A stretch of 9,538 bases of DNA from CAZVIK01 sp964627045 (GTDB lineage Bacteria; Acidobacteriota; Terriglobia; Bryobacterales; Bryobacteraceae), in assembly GCA_964627045.1 (NCBI GenBank), contig CAZVIK010000162.1, positions 1 through 9,538 of the forward strand. Direction: 5' to 3'. Position 1 is the first letter of the stretch; every line of letters starts with the position of its first letter. The notes beneath the pieces are model-generated. The model was not told the origin of the DNA, did no database searches, and saw only the letters and a list, made by a program, of their open reading frames with translations. Shown here in pieces: positions 1 to 6,448 of this stretch. The position numbers and the translations under genes are program-made.

Positions 1-1
1 T

Positions 2-706
<705 letters not shown>

Positions 707-724
707 GGCCGCCTCGCGGGCCGG

Positions 725-733
725 TGCTATCAT
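725..733 (+). promoter_or_regulatory. Possible extended -10 element ahead of der
   Basis: TGC-TATCAT at 725-733 fits an extended -10 (TGn plus 5 of 6 bases of TATAAT). There is no convincing -35. It lies so close to the der ATG at 742 that a transcript starting from it would be nearly leaderless. A chance match is quite possible. Confidence 0.25.
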
Positions 734-741
734 GAAGGCTC

Positions 742-2055
742 ATGAAGCGGTCCGCAGGCCTTCCGGTAGTGGTGATTGTGGGCCGGCCAAACGTTGGCAA
801 GTCCACGCTGTTTAACTGCATTCTCCGTCAGCGCCGCGCCATCGTTGGCGACGAGCCCGGCATCACCCGGGACCGCATCCACGGCGAAGGCTCCTACCGC
901 GGACGCTCCTTCGAACTCATCGATACCGGCGGCATCATTCCCAACGACGCCGAATTGATCCCCAGCGAAATCCTTCGCCAGGCTCGCACCGCGCTCGAGC
1001 AGGCGGCCCACATCGTCTTCCTCATCGACGGCCGCACCGAGATCACCTCGGCCGACCGCGAACTCGCCCAGATGCTCCGTAAGCTCGGCAAGCCCGTCTC
1101 CCTCGCCGTCAATAAGATCGATTCGGCGCAGCGCGAGTCCCTCACACACGAGTTTCACTCTCTCGGCTTTTCGGATCTCTTCCCGGTCTCCGCCGAACAC
1201 CGCCTCGGGATTGACGAGTTGCTCGACCACATCACCGCGACCTTCCCCTCCGAGGACGGCACGGCCGGCGAACCCGCCGCCCGCGGTCCGGTCAAAGTCG
1301 CCATCATCGGCCGGCCGAACGTCGGCAAGTCGACGTTGCTCAACACGCTGGTGGGAGAGGATCGCGCCATCGTCTCGCCGGTCGCCGGAACCACGCGTGA
1401 CGCTGTGGACCAGCACGTTGCGGTAGACGGAAACGAGTTCGTCTTCGTCGACACCGCCGGGATGCGCCGCAAGGGCAAGACCAAGCTGATGGCCGAGAAG
1501 CTCAGCGTCGTCATGGCGCGCCGCCACATCCGCATGGCCGACGTCGTGCTTTTACTTCTGGATGCCACCGAAGGCTTCGTCGGACTGGACGCCAACATCG
1601 CGGGATACGCCCACGAAGATGGCCGCCCGCTGATCGTCTGTGTGAACAAGTGGGATGCCGCGCCCGCCCGCGACCGTAAGGCGTTCACTACCCAGGTCCG
1701 CGACGCCCTGAAGTTCCTCGACTACGCCCCCGTGGTCTTCATCTCGGCGAAGACCGGAAGCGGCGTCCGCCAGTTGCTGCCGCTCATCCTGGAAGTCTAC
1801 GACTCGGCCTGCAAGAGGGTCCCCACGGGCGAATTGAACCGCTTCCTCGAAGAGCTCGATCTCGAGCCGGACCTGAAGGTACTCTACATGACGCAGGCCT
1901 CGGTGCGCCCGCCAACTTTCGTGCTTTTCACGCACCACCGTGGGAAGCTGCACTTTTCCATCGAGCGCCGCATCGTCAACCGCCTGCGAAAGAGCTTCGG
2001 CTTCCGCGGCTCGCCAATCGTCGTGAAGCTGCAAAGCCGGCGCAGAGGACGTTGA
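742..2055 (+). CDS. der: Ribosome-assembly GTPase Der (EngA)
   Basis: Essential tandem GTPase that acts in maturation of the 50S ribosomal subunit. The 437-residue length is normal. First G domain: G1 GRPNVGKS 14-21, G2 Thr in ITRDR 41-45, G3 DTGG 61-64, G4 NKID 124-127, G5 SAE 150-152. An acidic linker of about 165-183 follows. Second G domain: G1 GRPNVGKS 190-197, TTRD 217-220, G3 DTAG 237-240, G4 NKWD 302-305, G5 SAK 335-337. The C-terminal KH-like domain runs from about 355 to 437, with the typical MTQASVRPPTFVLF and FGFRGSPIVVK stretches and a basic tail. ATG 742 is chosen because the family N-terminus (VVVIVGRPNVGKST) follows directly. The ATG at 732 is in another frame. Only a poor Shine-Dalgarno (AAGG, too close) precedes the start, so translation may be leaderless or coupled to the SOD gene 35 bp upstream. 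Confidence 0.98.
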   Translation: MKRSAGLPVVVIVGRPNVGKSTLFNCILRQRRAIVGDEPGITRDRIHGEGSYRGRSFELIDTGGIIPNDAELIPSEILRQARTALEQAAHIVFLIDGRTEITSADRELAQMLRKLGKPVSLAVNKIDSAQRESLTHEFHSLGFSDLFPVSAEHRLGIDELLDHITATFPSEDGTAGEPAARGPVKVAIIGRPNVGKSTLLNTLVGEDRAIVSPVAGTTRDAVDQHVAVDGNEFVFVDTAGMRRKGKTKLMAEKLSVVMARRHIRMADVVLLLLDATEGFVGLDANIAGYAHEDGRPLIVCVNKWDAAPARDRKAFTTQVRDALKFLDYAPVVFISAKTGSGVRQLLPLILEVYDSACKRVPTGELNRFLEELDLEPDLKVLYMTQASVRPPTFVLFTHHRGKLHFSIERRIVNRLRKSFGFRGSPIVVKLQSRRRGR

Positions 2056-2248
2056 CCGGTCACAGGGGCTGTGGCCGCCATGGCCGGCATTGAAAGACGG
2101 GCCGTCCGGTCTGGCCGGTGAGGCCGTCGATCCCCCACGGGCGAACAGCCCGGGCGCGCACCCGGCGCACAGGCCGCCGGTGCCGCCAGTCACCGGCCGT
2201 CACTGCTGTCACGGCGGCGCCCGCCTATTTGGGAGCCGCGGGGTTTTA
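2056..2248. other. Intergenic region between convergent der and FkbM genes
   Basis: About 190 bp of GC-rich sequence with no convincing coding frame. It contains the pentamer GTCAC at 2189, 2199 and 2208, roughly one helical turn apart. It ends in a hairpin and T-rich tract that could terminate der. Frames open through it on either strand are extensions of antisense shadows. Confidence 0.5.
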
Positions 2249-2256
2249 TTATTTAA
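2220..2256 (+). terminator. Possible intrinsic terminator of der
   Basis: CCCGC at 2220-2224 can pair with GCGGG at 2238-2242 across a 13-nt loop. The T-rich tract GTTTTATTATTT (2243-2254) follows. The stem is short and the loop large, so this is a moderate candidate. The T-rich tract also contains the stop codon of the convergent FkbM gene. Confidence 0.4.
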
Positions 2257-3148
2257 CCTCTGCCCGCAAATCCGTGTCTATTTTCGTGCAGGGCCCGCAC
2301 ACGGCGTGATAAGACGGCTCAATTCTCTTCACGATCCCCGGCAGAACATACGGATCATCGGGCAGATTCTCCGTCGCGATCGACAACCGGGGCTTCCAGC
2401 GCCGCAGCGTCGCCGCCGCTCCCTGAAGCGCCTTTGCCTCGGCCCCCTCGACATCCATCTTGATGTAATCGACGCGGTCCAAGCCGAGTTCCGGAACCAG
2501 TTCGTCAATGGTTGTCAGGGGGAGTCTGAGTTGTTCGGAATGCCTTCCCTCTTCCGGCCGGTCATCCATGACGAAGGAGTCCAGCACGGAATTCTTGTAG
2601 AGGTACATCGCCAGCTCGGTGCGCTCGTTCCAGACGCCCTTCGGGCACACCACGACGCTACCGCGCTCGATGTCGCCCTGGAACGTCCTCCTGAGGCATT
2701 CGCAGTTGGCCGGCACAGGTTCGATGGCGATGACCAGCCTGGCGCCTCGCCGGAGGGCGGTTCTTGTGAACACACCCACGTTCGCGCCGCAATCCAGCAC
2801 GACGTCGCCCTCCTGCACTCCGTATGGGCCCCGTCCGTAGACCTCGCAGACCTGCTCCGCCAACACGTAGGCCAGGTTCGTTCCCGGCGGCGTCCAGAAA
2901 TCGCCCTCCGGCGTGCTCCAGAGCTCCAGTCCCTGGCGCTCTTCCAGCCTTCGCGAGGCGGCCACCAGTCGCGCTTCCAGTTGCTGGAACTCAAACGCCT
3001 TTTTGGCCGCAGCCACGACCTGTCGAAACTCAATGGTATGGTTGCGGCGCGGCATCCTGGACGGGACCGGAGTCCAACGTTGGTGAGTGATACTCGTTGC
3101 CGCGAAGAACGCCACCATCGGCGTCCCGGCGACGACTAATTGTAACAT
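2249..3148 (-). CDS. FkbM-family SAM-dependent methyltransferase
   Basis: Predicted class I methyltransferase. FkbM relatives usually O-methylate hydroxyls on secondary metabolites, sugars or glycolipids; the substrate here is unknown. In 299 residues the SAM-binding motif is VVLDCGANVGVFT (116-128), the acidic end of strand 2 is IEPVPANCECLRRTF (142-156), and the family-typical IKMDVEGAEAKALQG lies at 229-243 with TTIDELV at 212-218. An N-terminal stretch (MLQLVVAGTPMVAFFAATS) is hydrophobic and could be a membrane anchor or signal. Alternatively, translation begins at M32 (MPRRNHTIEF, ATG at 3055), which removes it. A short stem (CCGGA/TCCGG, 3149-3162) abuts the first ATG. The gene is last in a same-strand series, 45 bp after the DUF302 gene. 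No polysaccharide or polyketide genes lie near it in the window, so context does not give the substrate. Confidence 0.85.
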   Translation of the reverse strand: MLQLVVAGTPMVAFFAATSITHQRWTPVPSRMPRRNHTIEFRQVVAAAKKAFEFQQLEARLVAASRRLEERQGLELWSTPEGDFWTPPGTNLAYVLAEQVCEVYGRGPYGVQEGDVVLDCGANVGVFTRTALRRGARLVIAIEPVPANCECLRRTFQGDIERGSVVVCPKGVWNERTELAMYLYKNSVLDSFVMDDRPEEGRHSEQLRLPLTTIDELVPELGLDRVDYIKMDVEGAEAKALQGAAATLRRWKPRLSIATENLPDDPYVLPGIVKRIEPSYHAVCGPCTKIDTDLRAEVK

Positions 3149-3162
3149 CCGGAGACTTCCGG
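3149..3162 (-). promoter_or_regulatory. Hairpin abutting the FkbM start codon
   Basis: On the coding (-) strand CCGGA-AGTC-TCCGG stands directly before the ATG at 3148: a 5-bp stem with a 4-nt loop. The only Shine-Dalgarno-like bases (GGAAG) lie partly in the stem, so it could limit initiation at this ATG. It is short and may be chance. Confidence 0.25.
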
Positions 3163-3193
3163 TGGTGTTACTTAGGTCTGCGCCGCTGAGAGC

Positions 3194-3736
3194 TTACCCG
3201 CCGCTGGCGTCGTGCTGGCCCGTGCCCGCGAGCTCTTCGATCTTGGTCCCCTTGCAGTCGATCCGCTGCGGAACGAATCCCCGTGCGCTCACCATGCCCT
3301 CGGTCGCGCCGGGCCCGGCCGCTGCCGCGGCGGTCCGGTCGTGGGCGGCGACGCCCGGTTGGGCGGCTTCCTCCAACATCTCGACGAGGAACTTTTCGAG
3401 GGGCGCGGCCACCCCCACAAGGTCGGGCCGTCCCAACAAGCCGCAGATCTCGCCCGGCGTCATCGACTCCAAAGTCACAGCGCCGCCCTTGTCCAGCGCC
3501 GCGATGCGGCACGGCACAAAGTTCGCGAAGCGAATGTCGGCCGCCAGGAGCGCCGCGCTCACGTCTGGCCGGCACACCGTGAAGACGACCGCGTCCTGGC
3601 TCGCGTCCGCCGCCGCCCCCGTAAGTAGCTGTCCCACGTGGATGACGGAAAGAACATTCAAACCCCGCCGCTGCGCCGCGTGCAGCAGAGCCGGTTCGAT
3701 GGCCGATAGCGGCTTACTGGATTTCACCTGTAGCAT
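3194..3736 (-). CDS. DUF302-like domain protein with Ala/Gly-rich C-terminal tail
   Basis: 180 residues with no known biochemical role that I can name. Residues 8-105 resemble the DUF302 fold: an alpha/beta start (AIEPALLHAAQRRGLNVLSV), the core VVFTVCRPDVSAALLAAD (50-67) and NFVPCRIAAL (72-81). The two Cys, C55 and C76, sit where DUF302 proteins tend to have them. About 75 further residues follow. Part of that tail (128-145) is Ala/Gly-rich, and the end (GFVPQRIDCKGTKIEEL, 153-169) looks more structured, so the protein is longer than a bare DUF302 domain. There is no signal peptide or membrane segment. The gene begins 39 bp after the stop of the unknown upstream gene and ends 45 bp before FkbM on the same strand, so co-transcription is plausible. 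The family call rests on pattern recognition only. Confidence 0.65.
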   Translation of the reverse strand: MLQVKSSKPLSAIEPALLHAAQRRGLNVLSVIHVGQLLTGAAADASQDAVVFTVCRPDVSAALLAADIRFANFVPCRIAALDKGGAVTLESMTPGEICGLLGRPDLVGVAAPLEKFLVEMLEEAAQPGVAAHDRTAAAAAGPGATEGMVSARGFVPQRIDCKGTKIEELAGTGQHDASGG

Positions 3737-3754
3737 CTGCGCGCCCCCGAAAGA

Positions 3755-3763
3755 ATGATACCA
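3755..3763 (-). promoter_or_regulatory. Possible extended -10 ahead of the DUF302 gene
   Basis: On the - strand TGG-TATCAT matches the extended -10 pattern (TGn plus 5 of 6 bases of TATAAT), 18 nt before the ATG at 3736. The spacer contains a G run (GGGGG) that could serve as a weak ribosome site. No -35 is evident. A 10-bp palindrome, CCCGGCCGGG (3766-3775), lies just upstream, directly after the previous gene's stop. Confidence 0.25.
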
Positions 3764-3775
3764 GACCCGGCCGGG

Positions 3776-4396
3776 CTACTCGCACTCGCGCCGCACCAGG
3801 AACTCGATCCGCCGTATCCCTCCCCGGCGGATCTCCGCCTCGATCCCCGTATAGGCCGGCAGCCCGCTGCAGGCGCGCAACTCGGCCTCGACGGCCGCTG
3901 TCATCTCCAGCGCGTAGCGGTCCGCCCTTTCGCGGTGCGAATAGCCCGCATAGCCCGCCCCATGCGNNNNNNNNNNCGCATGGACCAGACCCGCCAGCGC
4001 GTCCCAGAAGCTGCGGCGCCGCAGGAACCGACGGCGAGCCAGCGCCTCGCGCGTGTAGCTCTTCCTCCGCGCGGGCCACTCCAACACGATGCCAGTACAC
4101 CGTTCCGGCGCGAAGGGCCGCCCCGGTTCGGCATCGGGAACAGATGCCAGAAGCGCCTCCACGCTCCCAAGCTCTGCGTGGATGGCCTCCCACCGGTAGC
4201 GTGTCGCGCCGGCCACCAGTGAACCACGCTGAAGCAGTCCCGCGACGCGGGCCGCGTCCTTGCCTGTAACGTCCAGCATCAGCTCCACGAGCTCGGTTGG
4301 CGTCATCTCCCGCCATACCACCGAAGTCAGCGACACCGCTCCCGCCTCTTCACTGCTCAGCTTGACGCGGATCTTCTCGGGAAGTGCGGCTTCCAC
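3776..4396 (-). CDS. Hypothetical protein, 206 residues, interrupted by assembly gap
   Basis: I do not recognise a family. GTG 4396 is the start because an in-frame TAG lies two codons upstream (4403-4405) and the frame is coding-like from there (EKIRVKLSSEEAGAVSLT). The N-terminal part looks helical (MTPTELVELMLDVTGKDAARVAGLL, about 31-55). A basic patch (RRRFLRRRSFWDALAGLV) runs from about 121 to 138. The C-terminal part (DRYALEMTAAVEAELRACSG, then GIRRIEFLVRRE) alternates helix-like and strand-like segments. There is no signal peptide or membrane helix. Residues 141-144 fall in a run of 10 Ns; both flanks stay in one frame and look coding, so the gap probably does not break the gene. It is the first of three same-strand genes and diverges from the MidA-like gene with only 45 bp between starts. 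Function unknown. Confidence 0.7.
   Translation of the reverse strand: MEAALPEKIRVKLSSEEAGAVSLTSVVWREMTPTELVELMLDVTGKDAARVAGLLQRGSLVAGATRYRWEAIHAELGSVEALLASVPDAEPGRPFAPERCTGIVLEWPARRKSYTREALARRRFLRRRSFWDALAGLVHAXXXXHGAGYAGYSHRERADRYALEMTAAVEAELRACSGLPAYTGIEAEIRRGGIRRIEFLVRRECE
3967..3976. other. Assembly gap (10 N) flanked by a 7-bp inverted repeat
   Basis: CCATGCG at 3960-3966 and CGCATGG at 3977-3983 are perfect reverse complements on either side of the Ns. Ten Ns are often a placeholder and not a measured length. Joining the two ends with a 2-bp CG overlap gives the palindrome CCATGCGCATGG and keeps the reading frame of the surrounding gene. Confidence 0.9.
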
Positions 4397-4441
4397 GCTA
4401 AGCTAGTATGGCAGACGCCGGCCGCACCCGGCGCCGCCGCC
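4397..4441. promoter_or_regulatory. Short divergent region between unknown gene and MidA-like gene
   Basis: Both promoters must fit in or near this 45 bp. TAGTAT (4404-4409) is a 4-of-6 match to -10 for the + strand. The same bases read CATACT on the - strand, preceded by TGC. Neither direction shows a clear -35 or a Shine-Dalgarno site. The rest is GC-only sequence. Confidence 0.3.
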
Positions 4442-5416
4442 ATGACCGACGCCGCCGCGTTCCTCACCGGGGAAATCCGCCGCCACGGCCCCATCCCCTT
4501 TCACCGCTTTATGCAGGTCGCGCTCTACCATCCCCTGTTCGGCTACTACCGGAAACCGCGCGATCCGTTCGGCCGCGGGGGCGACTTCTATACGGCCGAG
4601 CAGCTTCAGCCCGTCTTCGGAAGACTCATCGCCAGCCGCGCCCGCCAGTTCTGGGAGGACCTCGGCCGTCCGGATGACTTCGCCGTCGTCGAGCTCGGCG
4701 CCGGCCGGCGCGAGATGGCCGGGGCGTTCGGCGGGTTCCGCTACCATCCCGTCGAACTCGACGCCCCCCAGTGGCCTGCCCGCTTCACCGGCCTCGTCTT
4801 CAGCAACGAATTCTTCGACGCCCTGCCCGTCCACGCCGCCGTGCGCCGTGGCGGCGGCTTCCGCGAGTTGTTTGTCGCCGAGCGCGGCGGCCGTTTCGTT
4901 TGGGAGGACGGGCCCGCCGCCGAAGGTGAACTGGGAGAGTATCTCATCCGTTACGCCGGTGCGCTTCCCGACGGCGCGCGCGCGGAAGCGAACCTCGACG
5001 CCTTGCGATGGATCGATGAGATTGCCCTCCGGTTGGAGCGCGGCTTCGTCCTCACCATCGACTACGGGTACACGGCTCGCGAGACGGTTGCGTTTCCCGC
5101 CGGATCGCTCATGAGCTACCGCCGTCACGCGGCGCTTGACGACGTGCTCGCCGGGCCCGGGGAACGCGACATCACGGCCCACGTGTGCTTCACCGCGCTG
5201 GAAGACCGCGGCCGCGCGCGCCGTCTTGAGCCGCTGCGCCTGGAAAATCTATCCCGGACTCTTGCCGACGCCGGTGAGCTTGACGCCTTCGCGTCTGCTC
5301 TGGAGGCCGGCTCCGAGGCTGACGCGCTCCGGCTTCGCGGACAGCTTAAGTCTCTGCTCTTCGATTTCGGGGAAAGGTTCCGGACGCTGATTCAGAGGAA
5401 GGCGGAACACCAATAA
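4442..5416 (+). CDS. MidA/NDUFAF7-type SAM-dependent methyltransferase
   Basis: Belongs by its motifs to the family (DUF185, Methyltransf_28) that includes mitochondrial NDUFAF7, which methylates an arginine of a complex I subunit. The bacterial substrate is not established. Signature segments in order over 324 residues: GPIPFHRFMQVALYHPLFGYY (16-36), GGDFYTAEQLQPVFGRLIA (46-64), SAM motif I VVELGAGR (82-89), VFSNEFFDALPVH (119-131), LTIDYGY (204-210) and GERDITAHVCFTAL (240-253). After motif I the chain is compact, and the protein seems somewhat shorter than many relatives. ATG 4442 leads straight into the family N-terminus; ATG 4408 is in another frame. No Shine-Dalgarno is visible. The stop codon (5414-5416) lies in the A-run that forms the U-tract of the opposing micro-gene's terminator. 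No respiratory genes lie nearby in the window. Confidence 0.9.
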   Translation: MTDAAAFLTGEIRRHGPIPFHRFMQVALYHPLFGYYRKPRDPFGRGGDFYTAEQLQPVFGRLIASRARQFWEDLGRPDDFAVVELGAGRREMAGAFGGFRYHPVELDAPQWPARFTGLVFSNEFFDALPVHAAVRRGGGFRELFVAERGGRFVWEDGPAAEGELGEYLIRYAGALPDGARAEANLDALRWIDEIALRLERGFVLTIDYGYTARETVAFPAGSLMSYRRHAALDDVLAGPGERDITAHVCFTALEDRGRARRLEPLRLENLSRTLADAGELDAFASALEAGSEADALRLRGQLKSLLFDFGERFRTLIQRKAEHQ

Positions 5417-5440
5417 AAAAGGCCCCGGAAACCGGGGCCT
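5415..5440 (-). terminator. Intrinsic terminator of the lysine-rich micro-gene
   Basis: On the - strand AGGCCCCGG-TTT-CCGGGGCCT forms a perfect 9-bp stem (5420-5428 with 5432-5440) with a 3-nt loop, followed immediately by six Ts (5420-5415). This is the strongest terminator in the window. Read on the + strand, the same hairpin follows the MidA-like stop codon but has no T-tract, so its main direction is -. Confidence 0.92.
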
Positions 5441-5486
5441 CTGGATGAACCTTGTTGGGCTGCAGTCCCTGTCCGGGACGCCGCTG

Positions 5487-5555
5487 CTACTTCTTCTTCT
5501 TCGGGGCAGCTTTCTTCTTCGCCGGCTTTGCAGCTTTCTTCGTTGCGTTCTTCAT
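5487..5555 (-). CDS. 22-residue lysine-rich peptide (histone-tail-like micro-gene)
   Basis: ATG 5555 to TAG 5487 encodes 22 residues beginning MKNATKKAAKPAKKKAAP and ending in four lysines; 11 of 22 residues are Lys and the rest mostly Ala and Pro. Such KKAA/PKK composition resembles the disordered tails of histone H1-like and other DNA- or RNA-binding bacterial proteins, so nucleic-acid binding is an inference from composition. It is much shorter than named H1-like proteins. The unit is complete: a sigma70-like promoter (TTGACT, 17 bp, TATATA), a leader of about 50 nt, GGGAGA 8 nt before the ATG, and a perfect intrinsic terminator 46 bp after the stop. KKAA occurs twice (6-9, 14-17), encoded by the same 11 nt (5530-5540, 5506-5516), which suggests internal duplication. 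A non-coding small RNA of about 195 nt is the alternative reading. Confidence 0.7.
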   Translation of the reverse strand: MKNATKKAAKPAKKKAAPKKKK

Positions 5556-5563
5556 CGATTGAT

Positions 5564-5569
5564 TCTCCC
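5564..5569 (-). promoter_or_regulatory. Shine-Dalgarno site of the micro-gene
   Basis: GGGAGA on the - strand, 8 nt before ATG 5555. Flanking TTGAT (5574-5578) and ATCAA (5559-5563) could pair and hold the site in a 10-nt loop, leaving it exposed. Confidence 0.65.
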
Positions 5570-5584
5570 AAACATCAAAATCGC

Positions 5585-5604
5585 GCGACCTCGTGAGAGA
5601 TCGC
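5585..5604 (-). promoter_or_regulatory. 5' leader hairpin of the micro-gene transcript
   Basis: In the - strand RNA, GCGAUCUC and GAGGUCGC pair over 8 bp, one of them a U-G wobble, around a UCAC loop. On the + strand the same position is a C-A mismatch, so the structure is better in the transcribed strand. It would sit about 5 nt after the predicted transcription start and could protect the 5' end or bind a regulator. Confidence 0.45.
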
Positions 5605-5615
5605 AGCGTGATTCA

Positions 5616-5644
5616 TATATAAGGTGGTTCTTGGCGAAAGTCAA
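5616..5644 (-). promoter_or_regulatory. Sigma70-like promoter of the micro-gene
   Basis: On the - strand: -35 TTGACT (5644-5639, 5 of 6), a 17-bp spacer, and -10 TATATA (5621-5616, 4 of 6). The block is AT-rich against a GC-rich background. Transcription would start near 5609, giving a leader of about 50 nt before ATG 5555. Confidence 0.7.
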
Positions 5645-5729
5645 GAGAAAAATGCACGCGGCGTTCCATTTCGCCCGCGCCGCGGCGGCCCGGTCCGCGA
5701 CAAAAACACCGAAGGCAAAAATTGTTCTA

Positions 5730-6437
5730 ATGGAAATCATGAGCGCCCGCCGCGATCCGCACCTGCCTCGCCTCGGCCGCTGTGGCGCCGCCGCGTTGCT
5801 CGCCGCCGCGCTCATCCTTGCCGCGTCCTGCGCCCGCAAGAAGCCCGTCCGCGTGCCGGCGGCGCCGGCCATCGGCTCGGTCGAGTATGGGATTGCCAGT
5901 TGGTACGGGCCGCCCTACCACGGCCGGCGCTCCGCCAACGGCGAGATCTACGACATGGAGAAACTCACCGCCGCCCATCGCACGCTGCCCTTCGACACCT
6001 GGGTCAAGGTGGAGAACCTCTCCAACGAACGGTCGGTCGAAGTCCGCATCACCGACCGCGGCCCGTTTGTCGAAGGCCGCATCGTGGATCTGTCGCGCGC
6101 CGCCGCGCGGGAGATCCAGATGCTCGGCCCGGGCGTCGTCGAAGTCCGTCTCACCGTGATCGCCCCTCCGAAGGGCGCGCCCGCGCCCGCTTTGTTCGCG
6201 GTGCAGGTCGGCGCCTTCGCCGAGCGCGCCAACGCCGAAAACCTTGCCGAATCGCTGCGCCGCCGTTATCCCAACTGCCGCCTGGTGCACCGTGAAAGCT
6301 CTTCGCCGCCCTGGCGCGTCCTGGTCGGCGAGGAGCCTGGCATGGAGCGTGCCGCGGCGCTGGCGCGCGAGCTTCGCCGCCATGTCCGCGCCGCCTTCGT
6401 CGTGCGCCTGGATGAGGCGCCTCCCGGTGGTCTATAA
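5730..6437 (+). CDS. rlpA: RlpA-like septal lytic transglycosylase lipoprotein with SPOR domain
   Basis: Cleaves peptidoglycan glycan strands stripped of stem peptides, at the division septum. Numbered from ATG 5730 (235 residues): a lipoprotein signal with hydrophobic core AAALLAAALILAAS and lipobox Cys C34, so the protein is likely lipid-anchored. The double-psi beta-barrel RlpA domain runs from about 51 to 143 (YGIASWYGPPYHGRRSANGE through ITDRGPF and IVDLSRAAA). E72, H83 and D109 align with the residues I recall as important in Pseudomonas RlpA. The C-terminal SPOR domain (about 153-230, ALFAVQVGAFAERANAENLA) binds denuded glycan at the septum. The frame is open back to 5445, but upstream residues lie antisense to the micro-gene and lack family likeness. 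ATG 5730 or 5739 puts the signal peptide correctly; choosing between them is uncertain. The sigma54 activator follows after 11 bp. Confidence 0.93.
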   Translation: MEIMSARRDPHLPRLGRCGAAALLAAALILAASCARKKPVRVPAAPAIGSVEYGIASWYGPPYHGRRSANGEIYDMEKLTAAHRTLPFDTWVKVENLSNERSVEVRITDRGPFVEGRIVDLSRAAAREIQMLGPGVVEVRLTVIAPPKGAPAPALFAVQVGAFAERANAENLAESLRRRYPNCRLVHRESSSPPWRVLVGEEPGMERAAALARELRRHVRAAFVVRLDEAPPGGL

Positions 6438-6438
6438 T
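6433..6438 (+). promoter_or_regulatory. Consensus -10 hexamer over the rlpA stop codon
   Basis: TATAAT, a perfect -10 match, covers the rlpA stop (6435-6437). No good -35 lies 17 bp upstream (only about TGGATG). If used, the start would be near 6445, giving a leader of only a few nt before GTG 6449. Confidence 0.3.
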
Positions 6439-6448
6439 CCCTAGCAGG

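Noticed and set aside
707..724. GGCCGC/GCGGGCC imperfect hairpin after the superoxide dismutase gene as a terminator
   Set aside because: The stem needs a bulge and no T-tract follows.
730..1527. 265-residue open frame antisense to der
   Set aside because: Mirror frame of der.
2090..3139. 349-residue open frame on the + strand across the FkbM gene
   Set aside because: Mirror of the FkbM coding frame, which carries intact methyltransferase motifs.
4403..5182. 259-residue open frame on the - strand across the MidA-like gene
   Set aside because: Antisense shadow; the + strand has all family signature segments.
5445..5729. N-terminal extension of rlpA back to the ATG at 5445
   Set aside because: The extension lies antisense to the micro-gene unit, shows no family similarity, and would bury the lipoprotein signal inside the protein.
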